A stretch of 64,000 nucleotides of DNA from Prochlorococcus_E sp000760215. Lineage in GTDB: Bacteria > Cyanobacteriota > Cyanobacteriia > PCC-6307 > Cyanobiaceae. Positions 42,093 through 51,139 of this stretch are shown here, piece by piece. The translations under genes and the position numbers were made by a program. The notes below the pieces were generated by a model. That model was not told the DNA's origin. It worked only from the letters and a program-made list of their open reading frames with translations, and made no database searches. The stretch lies in the NCBI RefSeq assembly GCF_047303175.1, contig NZ_CP138945.1, one strand, 5' to 3'. Numbering within the stretch: the stretch's first letter is position 1; the number at the start of each line of letters is the position of its first letter.

Positions 42093-42353
42093 GTGTATTT
42101 AATTGAGCTTGCTCTGAAATTGAGCCCATTTCCATTGTCTGTACAACGTAAGGATTTAAAAGAAGCTAAGGCGCTTTATAACTCCTTAAAAGAAGCGATG
42201 AAGAATGGTGATCCAAAACTGTTGGAAATTAATTGTGAGCAAGTAGAAGACAAGCAGATAGCCGTATTACTCAGTGAAGTTTTAGCTGTGCAGATGTATG
42301 AAAAAACCGCTGGACCAAGTGGAAGTAGACGCCCTGGATTTACTTTTGATTAA
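42093..42353 (+). CDS. UPF0367 family protein
   Basis: The 86-residue protein matches the cyanobacterial UPF0367 family: MYLIELALKLSPFPLSVQRK at the N-terminus, then a helical region, IAVLLSEVLAVQMYEKTAG and the ending GSRRPGFTFD. Function is unknown. The start is a GTG at 42093. It lies 8 bases before the ABC ATPase gene. Confidence 0.85.
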   Translation: MYLIELALKLSPFPLSVQRKDLKEAKALYNSLKEAMKNGDPKLLEINCEQVEDKQIAVLLSEVLAVQMYEKTAGPSGSRRPGFTFD

Positions 42354-42361
42354 TAAGTGAA

Positions 42362-43060
42362 ATGGTAGAACCATTAAAGCAATTTTCTAACAGGCAGAAT
42401 CCTTCCAAAGAGATGATTTTGAAGGATGTTTCTTATTCTTGGAAACCTGGAACGAATGCTTTAAGAAATTGCACTTTGTCTATTCCATTCCCTGGTTTGT
42501 GGATGCTTGTTGGAGGGAATGGTAGTGGGAAAAGTACTTTATTTCGCTTAATAAGTGGTTTGATTACTCCACAGCAGGGCCAATTTTTTTGTTCATTTAA
42601 ACCTTCATTGCTTTTGCAAAACCCAGATCACCAGTTGCTTTTACCGACTTGTGCTAGTGATTTGTTGTTAAGTCTTCCTTCTAACTTGAATGCTAAAGAA
42701 AGAAATGAACGTATTCAACATGTTTTAAATCAAGTTGGATTAGAGGAGATGACCGACAGACCTATTCATACACTTAGTGGAGGTCAGAAGCAGCGATTAG
42801 CTCTTGCTGGGGCTTTATTAAGTCAAGCTGATTTGCTTTTGCTTGATGAACCAACTGCCTTGTTAGATCCTAAGAGTCAAAAATCTATCTTGGAAATAGT
42901 CAGAAACATTGCAAGTAATACTAATAAACATCCAATAACAGCCCTTTGGATTACGCATCGTCTTGAAGAGCTCACATATTGTGATGGTGCTGCAATTATG
43001 GAACAAGGGAGTTTAGGACAATGGTTTCCTGGTTCTGAAGTAATTACCAAATTAACTTGA
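42362..43060 (+). CDS. ABC transporter ATP-binding protein (ECF/CbiO-like)
   Basis: The 232-residue protein is a single ATPase domain with Walker A GGNGSGKST, signature LSGGQKQRLALA, Walker B LLLLDEPTALLDP and switch His in WITHRLEEL. The Q-loop segment LLLQNPDHQLLLPT is close to that of energy-coupling-factor ATPases that power vitamin or metal uptake. No membrane component is encoded next to it, so its partners must be elsewhere. It precedes the tRNA-Asn gene. Confidence 0.87.
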   Translation: MVEPLKQFSNRQNPSKEMILKDVSYSWKPGTNALRNCTLSIPFPGLWMLVGGNGSGKSTLFRLISGLITPQQGQFFCSFKPSLLLQNPDHQLLLPTCASDLLLSLPSNLNAKERNERIQHVLNQVGLEEMTDRPIHTLSGGQKQRLALAGALLSQADLLLLDEPTALLDPKSQKSILEIVRNIASNTNKHPITALWITHRLEELTYCDGAAIMEQGSLGQWFPGSEVITKLT

Positions 43061-43103
43061 CTTGCGATACGAGGGGTATCAAGGCTAGGTTCTGTTTGTT
43101 TAA

Positions 43104-43175
43104 TCCTCGGTAGCTCAGCGGTAGAGCGATCGGCTGTTAACCGATTGGTCGCAGGTTCGAATCCCGCCCGGGGAG
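43104..43175 (+). tRNA. tRNA-Asn (GTT anticodon)
   Basis: The 72-base cloverleaf has acceptor arms TCCTCGG and CCGGGGA, a D-arm starting TAGCTCAGCGGTAGAGC, anticodon GTT in the loop CTGTTAA, and a TTCGAAT T-loop. The discriminator base is G. The CCA end is not encoded, so it must be added by the enzyme encoded at 56.6 kb. Confidence 0.97.
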
Positions 43176-43192
43176 TTTGATTTACCTCTACT

Positions 43193-43226
43193 AAGACCCC
43201 TTGATGATTTAGGGGTCTTATTTTTT
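43193..43226 (+). terminator. Rho-independent terminator after tRNA-Asn
   Basis: Perfect 9-base arms AAGACCCCT (43193-43201) and AGGGGTCTT (43211-43219) enclose a 9-base loop and are followed by ATTTTTT. It lies 17 bases after the tRNA and fits a factor-independent terminator for that transcript. Confidence 0.88.
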
Positions 43227-43299
43227 GTAATTATTTGGTGATTTTTGATGCATATTCATTGAATTTAGAAAAATCCTATAGGTTAAATTACTGAGTTGG

Positions 43300-43437
43300 A
43301 CCTTTGAAAGGTTACAATTCCTTTTAACAAACTTTTCCAAACAATTTTTGTAGGTTTTATTTGAGCTCTTGATTCTTAATTAAATAAGACATCTTGACAG
43401 AATCGTACAAATCTTGATCAAGTAGTAATTTCTACTT
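43300..43437. promoter_or_regulatory. Upstream region of rpaA with several dyads
   Basis: The stretch between the terminator and rpaA holds a 13-base dyad ACCTTTGAAAGGT (43300-43312) directly followed by a -10-like TACAAT (43313-43318); a TTGACA box (43394-43399); a 10-base palindrome CTTGATCAAG (43413-43422); and a hairpin with arms AAGTAG and CTACTT (43420-43437). GTTACA at 43311 and TTTAACA at 43323 resemble halves of an RpaB-type HLR1 site, but their spacing is wrong. No fully convincing promoter is seen. Regulatory use is inferred. Confidence 0.3.
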
Positions 43438-43461
43438 GTTTTTATAACTCACCAGGATCTA

Positions 43462-44259
43462 ATGAAACCTTGCGTTTTACTTATAGAAGATGATAAGGAT
43501 ATGCGCGAATTAGTTGCAGGTCATTTAACACATACAGGTTTCGATGTTCAGCTTGCGGAAGATGGGATCAAAGGCCAAGCTTTAGCGCTGCAATATACCC
43601 CTGATTTAGTCCTTCTAGATTTAATGCTGCCTAATGTTGATGGACTTACTCTTTGCCAGCGTTTGAGAAGAGACGAGCGGACTGCTTCCATTCCTATTCT
43701 TATGATTACAGCTTTGGGTGCAACAAAAGATAAAGTGACAGGTTTCAATTCTGGTGCTGATGATTACTTAACAAAGCCATTCGATCTTGAAGAATTACAT
43801 GTTCGTATTAAAGCTCTTCTAAGGAGAACAAATCGTGCTCCCTTGGGGAGCACTGGGCAACCGGAAATTCTTAATTATGGACCTTTAACTTTAGTTCCCG
43901 AAAGATTTGAAGCCATTTGGTTTGAGAGTCCTGTTCGCTTAACTCATCTAGAGTTTGAATTGTTACATTGCTTGCTTCAAAGGCATGGTCAAACCGTTGC
44001 TCCATCATTAATTTTGAAAGAAGTTTGGGGTTATGAACCTGATGATGATATTGAAACAATTCGAGTACATGTTCGTCATTTGAGAACAAAGCTAGAACCG
44101 GAGCCTAGAAAACCTAGATTTATTAAAACAGTCTATGGTGCTGGTTATTGTTTGGAATTGCCTAAAGGTAATCAGATTGAGGAAGTTAAAGAACTTATAT
44201 TTAATAAAATGACTAAAGGACAATCGTCTAATCAAGAAAATGATACTAGTAATCAGTAA
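43462..44259 (+). CDS. rpaA: Response regulator RpaA (circadian output)
   Basis: RpaA is the OmpR-type regulator that carries timing information from the Kai clock to gene expression, phosphorylated by SasA. The 265-residue protein has a receiver domain with phospho-acceptor Asp53 (LLDLMLP) and switch Lys in YLTKPFD. The winged-helix DNA-binding domain begins near residue 140 and contains VPERFEAIW, LTHLEFELLHCLLQRHGQ, DDDIETIRVHVRHLR and TVYGAGYCLELP, which match RpaA rather than RpaB. The polar C-terminal tail is weakly conserved. The SasA kinase is not in the window. Confidence 0.93.
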   Translation: MKPCVLLIEDDKDMRELVAGHLTHTGFDVQLAEDGIKGQALALQYTPDLVLLDLMLPNVDGLTLCQRLRRDERTASIPILMITALGATKDKVTGFNSGADDYLTKPFDLEELHVRIKALLRRTNRAPLGSTGQPEILNYGPLTLVPERFEAIWFESPVRLTHLEFELLHCLLQRHGQTVAPSLILKEVWGYEPDDDIETIRVHVRHLRTKLEPEPRKPRFIKTVYGAGYCLELPKGNQIEEVKELIFNKMTKGQSSNQENDTSNQ

Positions 44260-44263
44260 TTAT

Positions 44264-45223
44264 TTATTTTACATAGGATAGTTCTATTAAAGTAACTTCC
44301 CATGCTATTCGAGAATTAACATATGATTTTAGTTGTATTTTGAGTTTTTCTAATCTTTTTACTTTTAATATATTTTTTTCCCTTAACCAATAAAATTGTT
44401 GCATCCAATTGATCATACAGATTTGCTCTTCTGAATTTATAGTCTCAGTAATTTCTTTCGCTAAAAATAACGCATCCAATGCTTCTGTGGGAAGATTTGT
44501 AATTTTATACCAAATACTTTCTGGTATTTCCTCTAAAAATTCAAGATTGTTTTGTAATAACTCAGGCGATCCATTTGAAATAGATATTAGCTCTGTTTGA
44601 TTGGTTGCAAATCTTTCCGAAGACTTGTAGTTCATTATCTTTTCTTTTAGAAGTAAATTATTGAAACCCTTAAAATTGATAATTTGACAACGCGATTTAA
44701 TTGTTTTCAGTAACCTATCAGGTCTAGAGGATGTTAATACTAATACACCATTAATAGGCTCTTCCATTGTTTTAAGAAGGGCATTAGCGGCTGATTCATT
44801 AAGTAATTCTGCATCTTCTAAGAAAATCATACTTAAGTTTGATTCAATAGGCTTTTTATTTAAAAACATCTTTAATTCAATGATTTGATCTATTCTGATT
44901 TGTGGCTTTATATGATTTTTCAATTCCTTATCCTTTGCAATTGATTGATTAATTAACTTGCCTTGATACAAGTACGTAGGTTCTACATAGTGCAAATCTG
45001 GATAGTTTCTGTTTTGTATTCGCTTACGAATATTATTTATTTCTGAACCTTGTTTTGCTATTCCCTCTAGAAATCTTAGCGCAACTTCTTTTTGGCCTAC
45101 TCCTTTCGGACCTACAAATAGGTATGATGGAGCTATACGGTTTTTTGCAATCGAAGAAGATAAGATTTCAACTGCTGATGTTTGATAATCAAACTCTTCA
45201 AAAAGCTCTTTATATAACTTCAT
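44264..45223 (-). CDS. holB: DNA polymerase III delta-prime subunit
   Basis: HolB is part of the clamp-loader complex. The 319-residue AAA+ protein has LFVGPKGVGQKE in place of a full Walker A (Gln44 where the lysine is expected), MIFLEDAELLNESAANALLKTMEEP as Walker B/SRC-arm region, and the SRC motif in IKSRCQIINF. The four zinc cysteines seen in many homologues are absent. Delta-prime is not required to hydrolyse ATP, so loss of the lysine is tolerable. The tmk gene lies three bases upstream on the same strand. Confidence 0.9.
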   Translation of the reverse strand: MKLYKELFEEFDYQTSAVEILSSSIAKNRIAPSYLFVGPKGVGQKEVALRFLEGIAKQGSEINNIRKRIQNRNYPDLHYVEPTYLYQGKLINQSIAKDKELKNHIKPQIRIDQIIELKMFLNKKPIESNLSMIFLEDAELLNESAANALLKTMEEPINGVLVLTSSRPDRLLKTIKSRCQIINFKGFNNLLLKEKIMNYKSSERFATNQTELISISNGSPELLQNNLEFLEEIPESIWYKITNLPTEALDALFLAKEITETINSEEQICMINWMQQFYWLREKNILKVKRLEKLKIQLKSYVNSRIAWEVTLIELSYVK

Positions 45224-45226
45224 TAA

Positions 45227-45874
45227 TTAATTTTTAAATGACAGTTTTTGTAATGAATTAATTAGTTTCTTTTGAATTTCCTCGCCAACTAATTTCTGAT
45301 CTTGATTACCAGAGATTGTAATCCAATCCTCTTTCTTTGCTATTGATGCAAACCCAGAACAAACACGCTCTAAAAATAAATTACCTTCAGCTTCAATTCT
45401 ATCTTTCAAAAGATCCTTCCTTCTTTTGATGCTTTCAGTAACTGAAATATCAAGTAATAGTGTTAAATCTGCTTTGATTCCTTGTGTTGCAATTTCTTCT
45501 AACTTATAAATCAAATCTCTATTTAAATTTCTACCAAATCCTTGGTATGCCAATGTTGAACTGCTAAACCTATCACTGATAACCCAATCCCCATTATTTA
45601 TAGCAGGCATTATGACTTCGCTTATATGTTGAGCTCTGTCTGCTGCATACAATAAAAGTTCTGTTGTTGGTTCTGGTGCAATATTTTGCGAATTATCTAG
45701 AAGCAATTCTCTAATGGAACTTCCTAATATTGTTCCCCCAGGTTCTCTTGTTGTAATAAGTTTAGATCCTGAAGGCATTAGACCACTATTAGGTAGCCAT
45801 TTTGATAAATGCTTGATTTGTGTGCTTTTACCGCATCCATCTATACCTTCTAGAACAATAAATATTCCTTTCAT
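45227..45874 (-). CDS. tmk: Thymidylate kinase
   Basis: Tmk converts dTMP to dTDP. The 215-residue enzyme has the P-loop LEGIDGCGKSTQ, the base-binding TTREPGGT segment, and DRFSSSTLAYQGFGR, all typical. Its start overlaps the stop of the P-type ATPase gene by four bases, and holB follows by three bases, so the three genes probably form one transcript. Confidence 0.95.
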   Translation of the reverse strand: MKGIFIVLEGIDGCGKSTQIKHLSKWLPNSGLMPSGSKLITTREPGGTILGSSIRELLLDNSQNIAPEPTTELLLYAADRAQHISEVIMPAINNGDWVISDRFSSSTLAYQGFGRNLNRDLIYKLEEIATQGIKADLTLLLDISVTESIKRRKDLLKDRIEAEGNLFLERVCSGFASIAKKEDWITISGNQDQKLVGEEIQKKLINSLQKLSFKN

Positions 45875-48201
45875 GAGACTTTTAGAGATAATGCATTTAT
45901 AACTACAGTTATTGAACTTATTGCCATTAATAAAGCTGCAATAGGAGGTGATAAAAGTATTCCAAATTTTGGCAATAAAATACCAGCAGCAATTGGAAGA
46001 GCAATTATGTTATAACCAAATGCCCAAAACAGGTTTTGCTTAACTTTATTCATGGTTTTTTTAGCTAGGAGAAATGCTTCTGGTAAACTTCCTAGTCGAT
46101 CTCCAAGTAATACTAAATCCGCAGAATCTTGTGCGATTTGAGTACCTGTACCAATTGCAATACCAATATCTGCACTTGCTAAGGCTGGTGCATCATTAAT
46201 TCCATCGCCAACCATTGCTATTTTACTTTTTATTTTGATATCTTCTAGATTCTTGAGTTTTTCTTCAGGTAACAATTGCCAATTTAAATTATTAGGCTGA
46301 AAATCTAATTGCTTACCTATTTTTAATACTGATTCACGCCTATCTCCACTCATTATTGATAACTTGTGACCTTGCTTTCTTAGTTCTATAAGAGCAATTT
46401 TAGCATCCTTTCGAACTTGATCATCTATTAATATTAAGCCAAGTAGCTCTTTTTCAATTGACACTGCAACAATTGATTGATTGTAGAGCTCTGAATTTTT
46501 TAATTGATTATCTATTTCTTCAGACCATTCGACAAATTCGCTTTTAGACCATTCAATAGTACCTACTTTAACAATTCCATTAATGTTTTCAATTTCTCCA
46601 TAAATTCCTTTACCAGGAATACTTTTTACATTGGAAGTTTTAATTAAGGGTAAATTCAAAATTTGTGCTTCTTGTAAAATTGCATAAGCAATTGGATGGC
46701 GACTATTATTTTCAATACTTGCTGCTAATTGAATAAGCTTAGCTTTATTTTCTGTCCCTAAATAACCAGTTACGACCGGTCTCCCAACAGTTAATGTGCC
46801 AGTTTTGTCGAATATAATTTGATCAATAGAGGCGGCCTTTTCAATTATGTCACCTCCCTTGAACAGCCATCCTTTTTGGGCTGCTTTCCCTGATGCGACG
46901 CTAATTACTGTGGGTGTTGCAAGTCCTAGGGCACAAGGGCATGCAACCACTAATACTGCTATGGATAATTGAATTGCCAGTCCTAAAGGTGTTTGAGCAT
47001 TGGCCCCGAGTGACGAATGCAATATATGTTCATGACTATGCGCTAGGAGAGCCTGATCTGAATATTGAAGTACCTCTGGCCAGAAATTTGTTCCTGCTTT
47101 CCACCAAAAAATAAATGTAGCGAATGAGAGAGCAACCACTCCATAGCAAAAATTTCCTGCAACTTGATCAGCAAGACTTTGAATAGGTGCTTTTCTAGCT
47201 TGAGCTTGCTCAACTAATCCAATGATTCTAGCTAATGCTGTTTCAGCACCTATTCGATTTACTTGAACAATTATTGTCCCATCAAGATTTAACGTCCCTG
47301 CAGAGATTTCACTGCCTGCAGAGGCTGTAAGTGGCAATGGCTCGCCTGTGAGACTTGATATATCTATTGTTGAGCTTCCTTTAACGACTATTCCATCAAT
47401 GGGGATTCGGTCCCCTGCCAACACTTCAATTTTCTCGCCTACCTTAAGAGCCCCTACTCTGATTTCCTTGGTTTGATTGTTGTTAATAAGCAGTCTGGCT
47501 TTATTAGGTTGTAATTGAGCTAATTCTTTGAGGGCTTTTCCAGTTCGAAATCTTGCACGTTCTTCTAAGAACCTTCCTAACAGAACAAACCCAAGAAGCA
47601 TAACTGGCTCATTAAAAAAGCAGGGCCAGCCAACATCAGGCCATAGTAATGAACTTAAACTAGTGAAGTAAGCACTAAGCACTCCTATTCCAACAAGGGT
47701 ATCCATTGTGGGAGTGAAGTAAAAAGCAGATTTGATTCCGCTCTTAAGAATCGATAACCCTGGACCAAAAATTGCAAAAGTTGCCAGCCAGGCGTGGAAT
47801 GAGAGTTTCCCTAAAATCGGGACTTGTATTATGTTTCTCTCAGCTAGGTGACCAATGACTGATAGAAGAAGTAAAACTAGCGAAATCATTAATTGATTCC
47901 ATTGTTCCCACCATTCTTTTTTTGTATTTAACTCGTCCAGGTGATTAATTGATTGATCCTTTACTCTTTGCTTTGCAGGAAAACCCCGATTAGTTAGTGC
48001 GGTAAGTATTCCTTCAATACTCTCATCTCCATTCTCTAGTTCTATTAAGGCAGTTCGCTCAATTAGATTGACACTTGCTTCTTTGATATTCGGTTGATCG
48101 ATTAGGGTTTTTTCTACTGTGCTTACGCAACCTCCGCACTTCATCCCTTGAACATCAATCAAAATGGACTTGTACTTTGGTCTAATGTTTTGAATACTCA
48201 A
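45871..48201 (-). CDS. Copper-transporting P1B-type ATPase
   Basis: The 776-residue membrane ATPase has one N-terminal heavy-metal-associated domain with GMKCGGC (residues 20-25), about eight membrane helices, the ion-binding CPCALG motif in helix 6, the phosphorylation site DKTGTLTVG and the ATP-binding GDGINDAP. The sequence is that of copper-type pumps. Cyanobacteria use one pump for import to the thylakoid (PacS) and another at the plasma membrane (CtaA); both are similar, so the location is not settled. It is divergent from ycf3. Confidence 0.92.
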   Translation of the reverse strand: MSIQNIRPKYKSILIDVQGMKCGGCVSTVEKTLIDQPNIKEASVNLIERTALIELENGDESIEGILTALTNRGFPAKQRVKDQSINHLDELNTKKEWWEQWNQLMISLVLLLLSVIGHLAERNIIQVPILGKLSFHAWLATFAIFGPGLSILKSGIKSAFYFTPTMDTLVGIGVLSAYFTSLSSLLWPDVGWPCFFNEPVMLLGFVLLGRFLEERARFRTGKALKELAQLQPNKARLLINNNQTKEIRVGALKVGEKIEVLAGDRIPIDGIVVKGSSTIDISSLTGEPLPLTASAGSEISAGTLNLDGTIIVQVNRIGAETALARIIGLVEQAQARKAPIQSLADQVAGNFCYGVVALSFATFIFWWKAGTNFWPEVLQYSDQALLAHSHEHILHSSLGANAQTPLGLAIQLSIAVLVVACPCALGLATPTVISVASGKAAQKGWLFKGGDIIEKAASIDQIIFDKTGTLTVGRPVVTGYLGTENKAKLIQLAASIENNSRHPIAYAILQEAQILNLPLIKTSNVKSIPGKGIYGEIENINGIVKVGTIEWSKSEFVEWSEEIDNQLKNSELYNQSIVAVSIEKELLGLILIDDQVRKDAKIALIELRKQGHKLSIMSGDRRESVLKIGKQLDFQPNNLNWQLLPEEKLKNLEDIKIKSKIAMVGDGINDAPALASADIGIAIGTGTQIAQDSADLVLLGDRLGSLPEAFLLAKKTMNKVKQNLFWAFGYNIIALPIAAGILLPKFGILLSPPIAALLMAISSITVVINALSLKVS

Positions 48202-48347
48202 GGATCAATCTCAACTGTTTTCATACCATAAATCTAATAAGTATTTGTAAAGAAGTATTTTTGCTTTTAAAAAAAATTAAGTCCTACGAGCAAGAAATGA
48301 ATAATAGAGGCAGGATGGGAAGGTTAAGTTTTTTTATTTAATTCATC

Positions 48348-48869
48348 GTGCCTAGTAGTAATAACAAAGACAATTTTCTTGATAAGGCATTCACTGTAAT
48401 TGCTGAAGGCATCGTGAAGTTTATGCCTATTGCCGCAAAGGAAAAGCAAGCCTACATATATTACAGAGAAGGTTTTGCAGCTCAAAATAATGGTGACTAT
48501 TCAGAGGCACTTGAAAATTATGAAGAGAGTCTCAAGCTCGAGGAAAATTCAATTGATAGAGGTGAAACATTGAAAAATATGGCAATTATCTATATGAGCA
48601 ATGGGGATGAAGAAAAAGCACTGAGTACTTATATTAAGGCATTAGATGAAAATCCTAAGCAACCTTCATGTCTTAAAAATATGGGATTAATATATGAAAA
48701 ACGCGGTAGGTCTTTGCAGCAGGAAGGAAAGCAAGATGAGAGTGATATTTGGTTTGATAAAGCAGCTGAGGTTTGGTCTAAGGCTGTAAGGCTCTATCCA
48801 GGTGGGTATTTAGATATTGAAAATTGGTTAAAGACAACTGGCAGAAGTAAAATAGATGTTTATTTGTAA
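48348..48869 (+). CDS. ycf3: Photosystem I assembly protein Ycf3
   Basis: Ycf3 is a TPR protein needed to assemble photosystem I. The 173-residue protein begins with the conserved SSNNKDNFLDKAFTVIA, followed by three TPR units: AYIYYREGFAAQNNGDYSEA, ETLKNMAIIYMSNGDEEKA and SCLKNMGLIYEKRGR, and an ending with WLKTTGR. The start is a GTG at 48348. It lies across 145 bases from the divergent copper ATPase. Confidence 0.95.
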   Translation: MPSSNNKDNFLDKAFTVIAEGIVKFMPIAAKEKQAYIYYREGFAAQNNGDYSEALENYEESLKLEENSIDRGETLKNMAIIYMSNGDEEKALSTYIKALDENPKQPSCLKNMGLIYEKRGRSLQQEGKQDESDIWFDKAAEVWSKAVRLYPGGYLDIENWLKTTGRSKIDVYL

Positions 48870-48888
48870 TCAGAGGACAAATGATATT

Positions 48889-50274
48889 TTAGATTTTAAT
48901 TTTTAACGTATTTTCTAGTGCCTCATTGATATTAGATGCTTGTATCACTTCGATTTTAGAGTCCTTTTCTCTTTTTAAATCCATGCTTTTGGCTCTTGGT
49001 ATAATTGCCTGTTTGAACCCAAGGCGACCTGCTTCTCGAAGTCGTAATTGCATTTGACTAACTGAACGCAATTGTCCTCCAAGCCCAACTTCACCAATAA
49101 GCACTATGCCTTTTGGGAGTTCCATCTGTTTGTAACTTGAAATAACTGCTGCGGCAATTCCAAGATCAGCAGCTGGTTCTTCAACATCTAAACCTCCTGC
49201 CACAGCTAAATAGCAATCAAAACGAGATAGGGGGATATTCATATGCTTTTCTATGACTGCAAGTATTTGGTGCAGTCTGTTGCTTTCGATTCCTGTAGTT
49301 GTTCTTCGAGGTGATGGATAACTTGTTTGATTGATTAATGCTTGAAGATCTATAGCAATAGGTCGTGTGCCTTCACAAGCGACTATGGTTGCCACACCAG
49401 GTGCGTTCTCTGAGCTTAAAAATAGTTCGCTGGGGTTTTGAACTTCAATTAAACCTTGACCTTGCATTTCAAATACACCTAACTCATTGGTGGCTCCATA
49501 TCTATTTTTGATTGTTCGAAGAATTCGATGACTAGCAAATCGGTCTCCTTCAAATGTGAGAACAACGTCCACAAGATGCTCCAGAACTTTCGGACCAGCT
49601 AACATTCCTTCTTTCGTGACATGGCCAACCAGAATTAATGCAATATTTTTACTCTTGGCTAATCGCTGCAGAGCTGCTGCACATTCTCTTACTTGAGTTA
49701 CTGAGCCTGGAGTACCACCTAAGGAATCGTCTTGCAATGCTTGGATGCTGTCAATTATTGCAATATCTGGATTAAAGATTTCTATTTCATCAAGGATTAA
49801 ATCAATATTTGTTTCTGCATACAGATGAAGATTAGATTTTTCTTTTTCTAGACGTTTCCAGCGAAGTTGTACCTGATGGCTTGATTCTTCGGCTGTTATA
49901 TAAAGAACTGATTTGTAAAGAGCCATTTCAGTTGCACTTTGCAATAGCAGGGTACTTTTACCAATTCCTGGATCTCCACCAATCAAGATTAGAGAGCCTG
50001 GAACCAGGCCTCCACCAAGAACACGATCGAATTCTTGGTATCCACTAGTCATACGTTCAGTAGCGTGATTTTCTATGGATGATATAAGTTGAGAATGATT
50101 CTGGCTCAAGCCCTTTGACGCTAAATCTTTTTTGTTTTTGGACTTTATATTTGATGATTTTATGACTTCTTCAATGATTGAGTTCCAGTCCCCACAACTT
50201 GTGCATCTACCAAAATACTGGCGTGTTTCTGCTCCACAGGTTTGGCAGGTATAAATAGTGCTAGTTCGTGTCAC
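48889..50274 (-). CDS. radA: DNA repair protein RadA
   Basis: RadA processes branched DNA in recombination and repair. The 461 residues contain an N-terminal zinc finger (TCQTCGAET, GRCTSCGDW), a RecA-like core with Walker A GGDPGIGKSTLL, the RadA-specific KNRYGA motif (KNRFG in most), and a Lon-like C-terminal domain with PRRTTTGIESNRLHQIL. Both CxxC pairs are intact. The gene lies convergent with ycf3 and divergent from rpaB. Confidence 0.96.
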   Translation of the reverse strand: MTRTSTIYTCQTCGAETRQYFGRCTSCGDWNSIIEEVIKSSNIKSKNKKDLASKGLSQNHSQLISSIENHATERMTSGYQEFDRVLGGGLVPGSLILIGGDPGIGKSTLLLQSATEMALYKSVLYITAEESSHQVQLRWKRLEKEKSNLHLYAETNIDLILDEIEIFNPDIAIIDSIQALQDDSLGGTPGSVTQVRECAAALQRLAKSKNIALILVGHVTKEGMLAGPKVLEHLVDVVLTFEGDRFASHRILRTIKNRYGATNELGVFEMQGQGLIEVQNPSELFLSSENAPGVATIVACEGTRPIAIDLQALINQTSYPSPRRTTTGIESNRLHQILAVIEKHMNIPLSRFDCYLAVAGGLDVEEPAADLGIAAAVISSYKQMELPKGIVLIGEVGLGGQLRSVSQMQLRLREAGRLGFKQAIIPRAKSMDLKREKDSKIEVIQASNINEALENTLKIKI

Positions 50275-50384
50275 GAGGTTGTCTAAAGAAAGTTCGGTGT
50301 AGTTGAATGAAGTAGTTTTTAGATGATTTTAAGCTTTGTTTTGTCTAAAATCGACTTAGTTCAGCGGATTCAGCCACAGATACA

Positions 50385-51128
50385 ATGACTGCCGCTAGTC
50401 AATCTAAAGAAATTATCCTCGTAGCTGATGACGAGGCGAGTATCAGGAGAATCCTGGAAACGCGCTTGTCCATGATTGGCTATCAAGTTATAACGGCTTG
50501 CAATGGGAATGAGGCTTTACAGCAGTTCCAAAATTGCGAGCCAGATTTGGTTGTGCTTGATGTAATGATGCCTAAATTAGATGGCTATGGCGTGATCCAG
50601 GAATTACGTAAGGAGTCTGATGTCCCGATAGTAATGCTTACTGCTTTAGGTGACGTTGCAGATAGAATTACTGGTCTTGAATTGGGTGCAGATGACTATG
50701 TTGTTAAACCTTTTAGTCCAAAGGAACTTGAGGCACGTATTCGCTGTGTTTTGAGACGAGTAGAAAAGGAGCAAATTGCAGGTTTACCTAATTCAGGAGT
50801 CATTCAAGTTGCTGCATTCCGTATAGATACAAATAGGCGCAAGGTTTATCGAGGTGATGAACGTATAAGACTTACCGGCATGGAGTTTAGTTTATTAGAG
50901 CTTCTTGTTAGTCGCTCTGGCGAACCTTTTAGTAGAGGGGAAATTCTTAAGGAAGTTTGGGGATATACTCCAGAAAGGCATGTTGATACAAGAGTTGTTG
51001 ACGTTCATATTTCTCGGCTGCGTTCAAAATTAGAAGATGATCCAGCAAATCCTGAGTTAATTCTTACCGCTCGTGGCACAGGTTATTTGTTTCAACGTAT
51101 CGTTGATCCTCTTACATCAGAGCATTAG
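50385..51128 (+). CDS. rpaB: Response regulator RpaB (Ycf27)
   Basis: RpaB is an essential OmpR-type regulator of high-light and redox-responsive genes that binds HLR1 sites. The 247-residue protein has the receiver phospho-acceptor Asp59 (VVLDVMMPKLDGYG), VKPFSPKELEAR, and a DNA-binding domain with RLTGMEFSLLELLVSRSGEP, GYTPERHVDTRVVDVHISRL and ARGTGYLFQR, which are nearly identical to Ycf27/RpaB. The plsX start follows 11 bases after the stop, so co-transcription with fatty acid genes is likely. Its kinase (Hik33/NblS type) is not in the window. Confidence 0.96.
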   Translation: MTAASQSKEIILVADDEASIRRILETRLSMIGYQVITACNGNEALQQFQNCEPDLVVLDVMMPKLDGYGVIQELRKESDVPIVMLTALGDVADRITGLELGADDYVVKPFSPKELEARIRCVLRRVEKEQIAGLPNSGVIQVAAFRIDTNRRKVYRGDERIRLTGMEFSLLELLVSRSGEPFSRGEILKEVWGYTPERHVDTRVVDVHISRLRSKLEDDPANPELILTARGTGYLFQRIVDPLTSEH

Positions 51129-51139
51129 AAATAAATTCT

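Noticed and set aside
43311..43329. GTTACA...TTTAACA as an RpaB-binding HLR1 site
   Set aside because: The two half-sites are not at the spacing of the HLR1 consensus.
43394..43430. TTGACA at 43394 as -35 of an rpaA promoter
   Set aside because: No acceptable -10 lies 16-19 bases downstream, so the promoter is not claimed.
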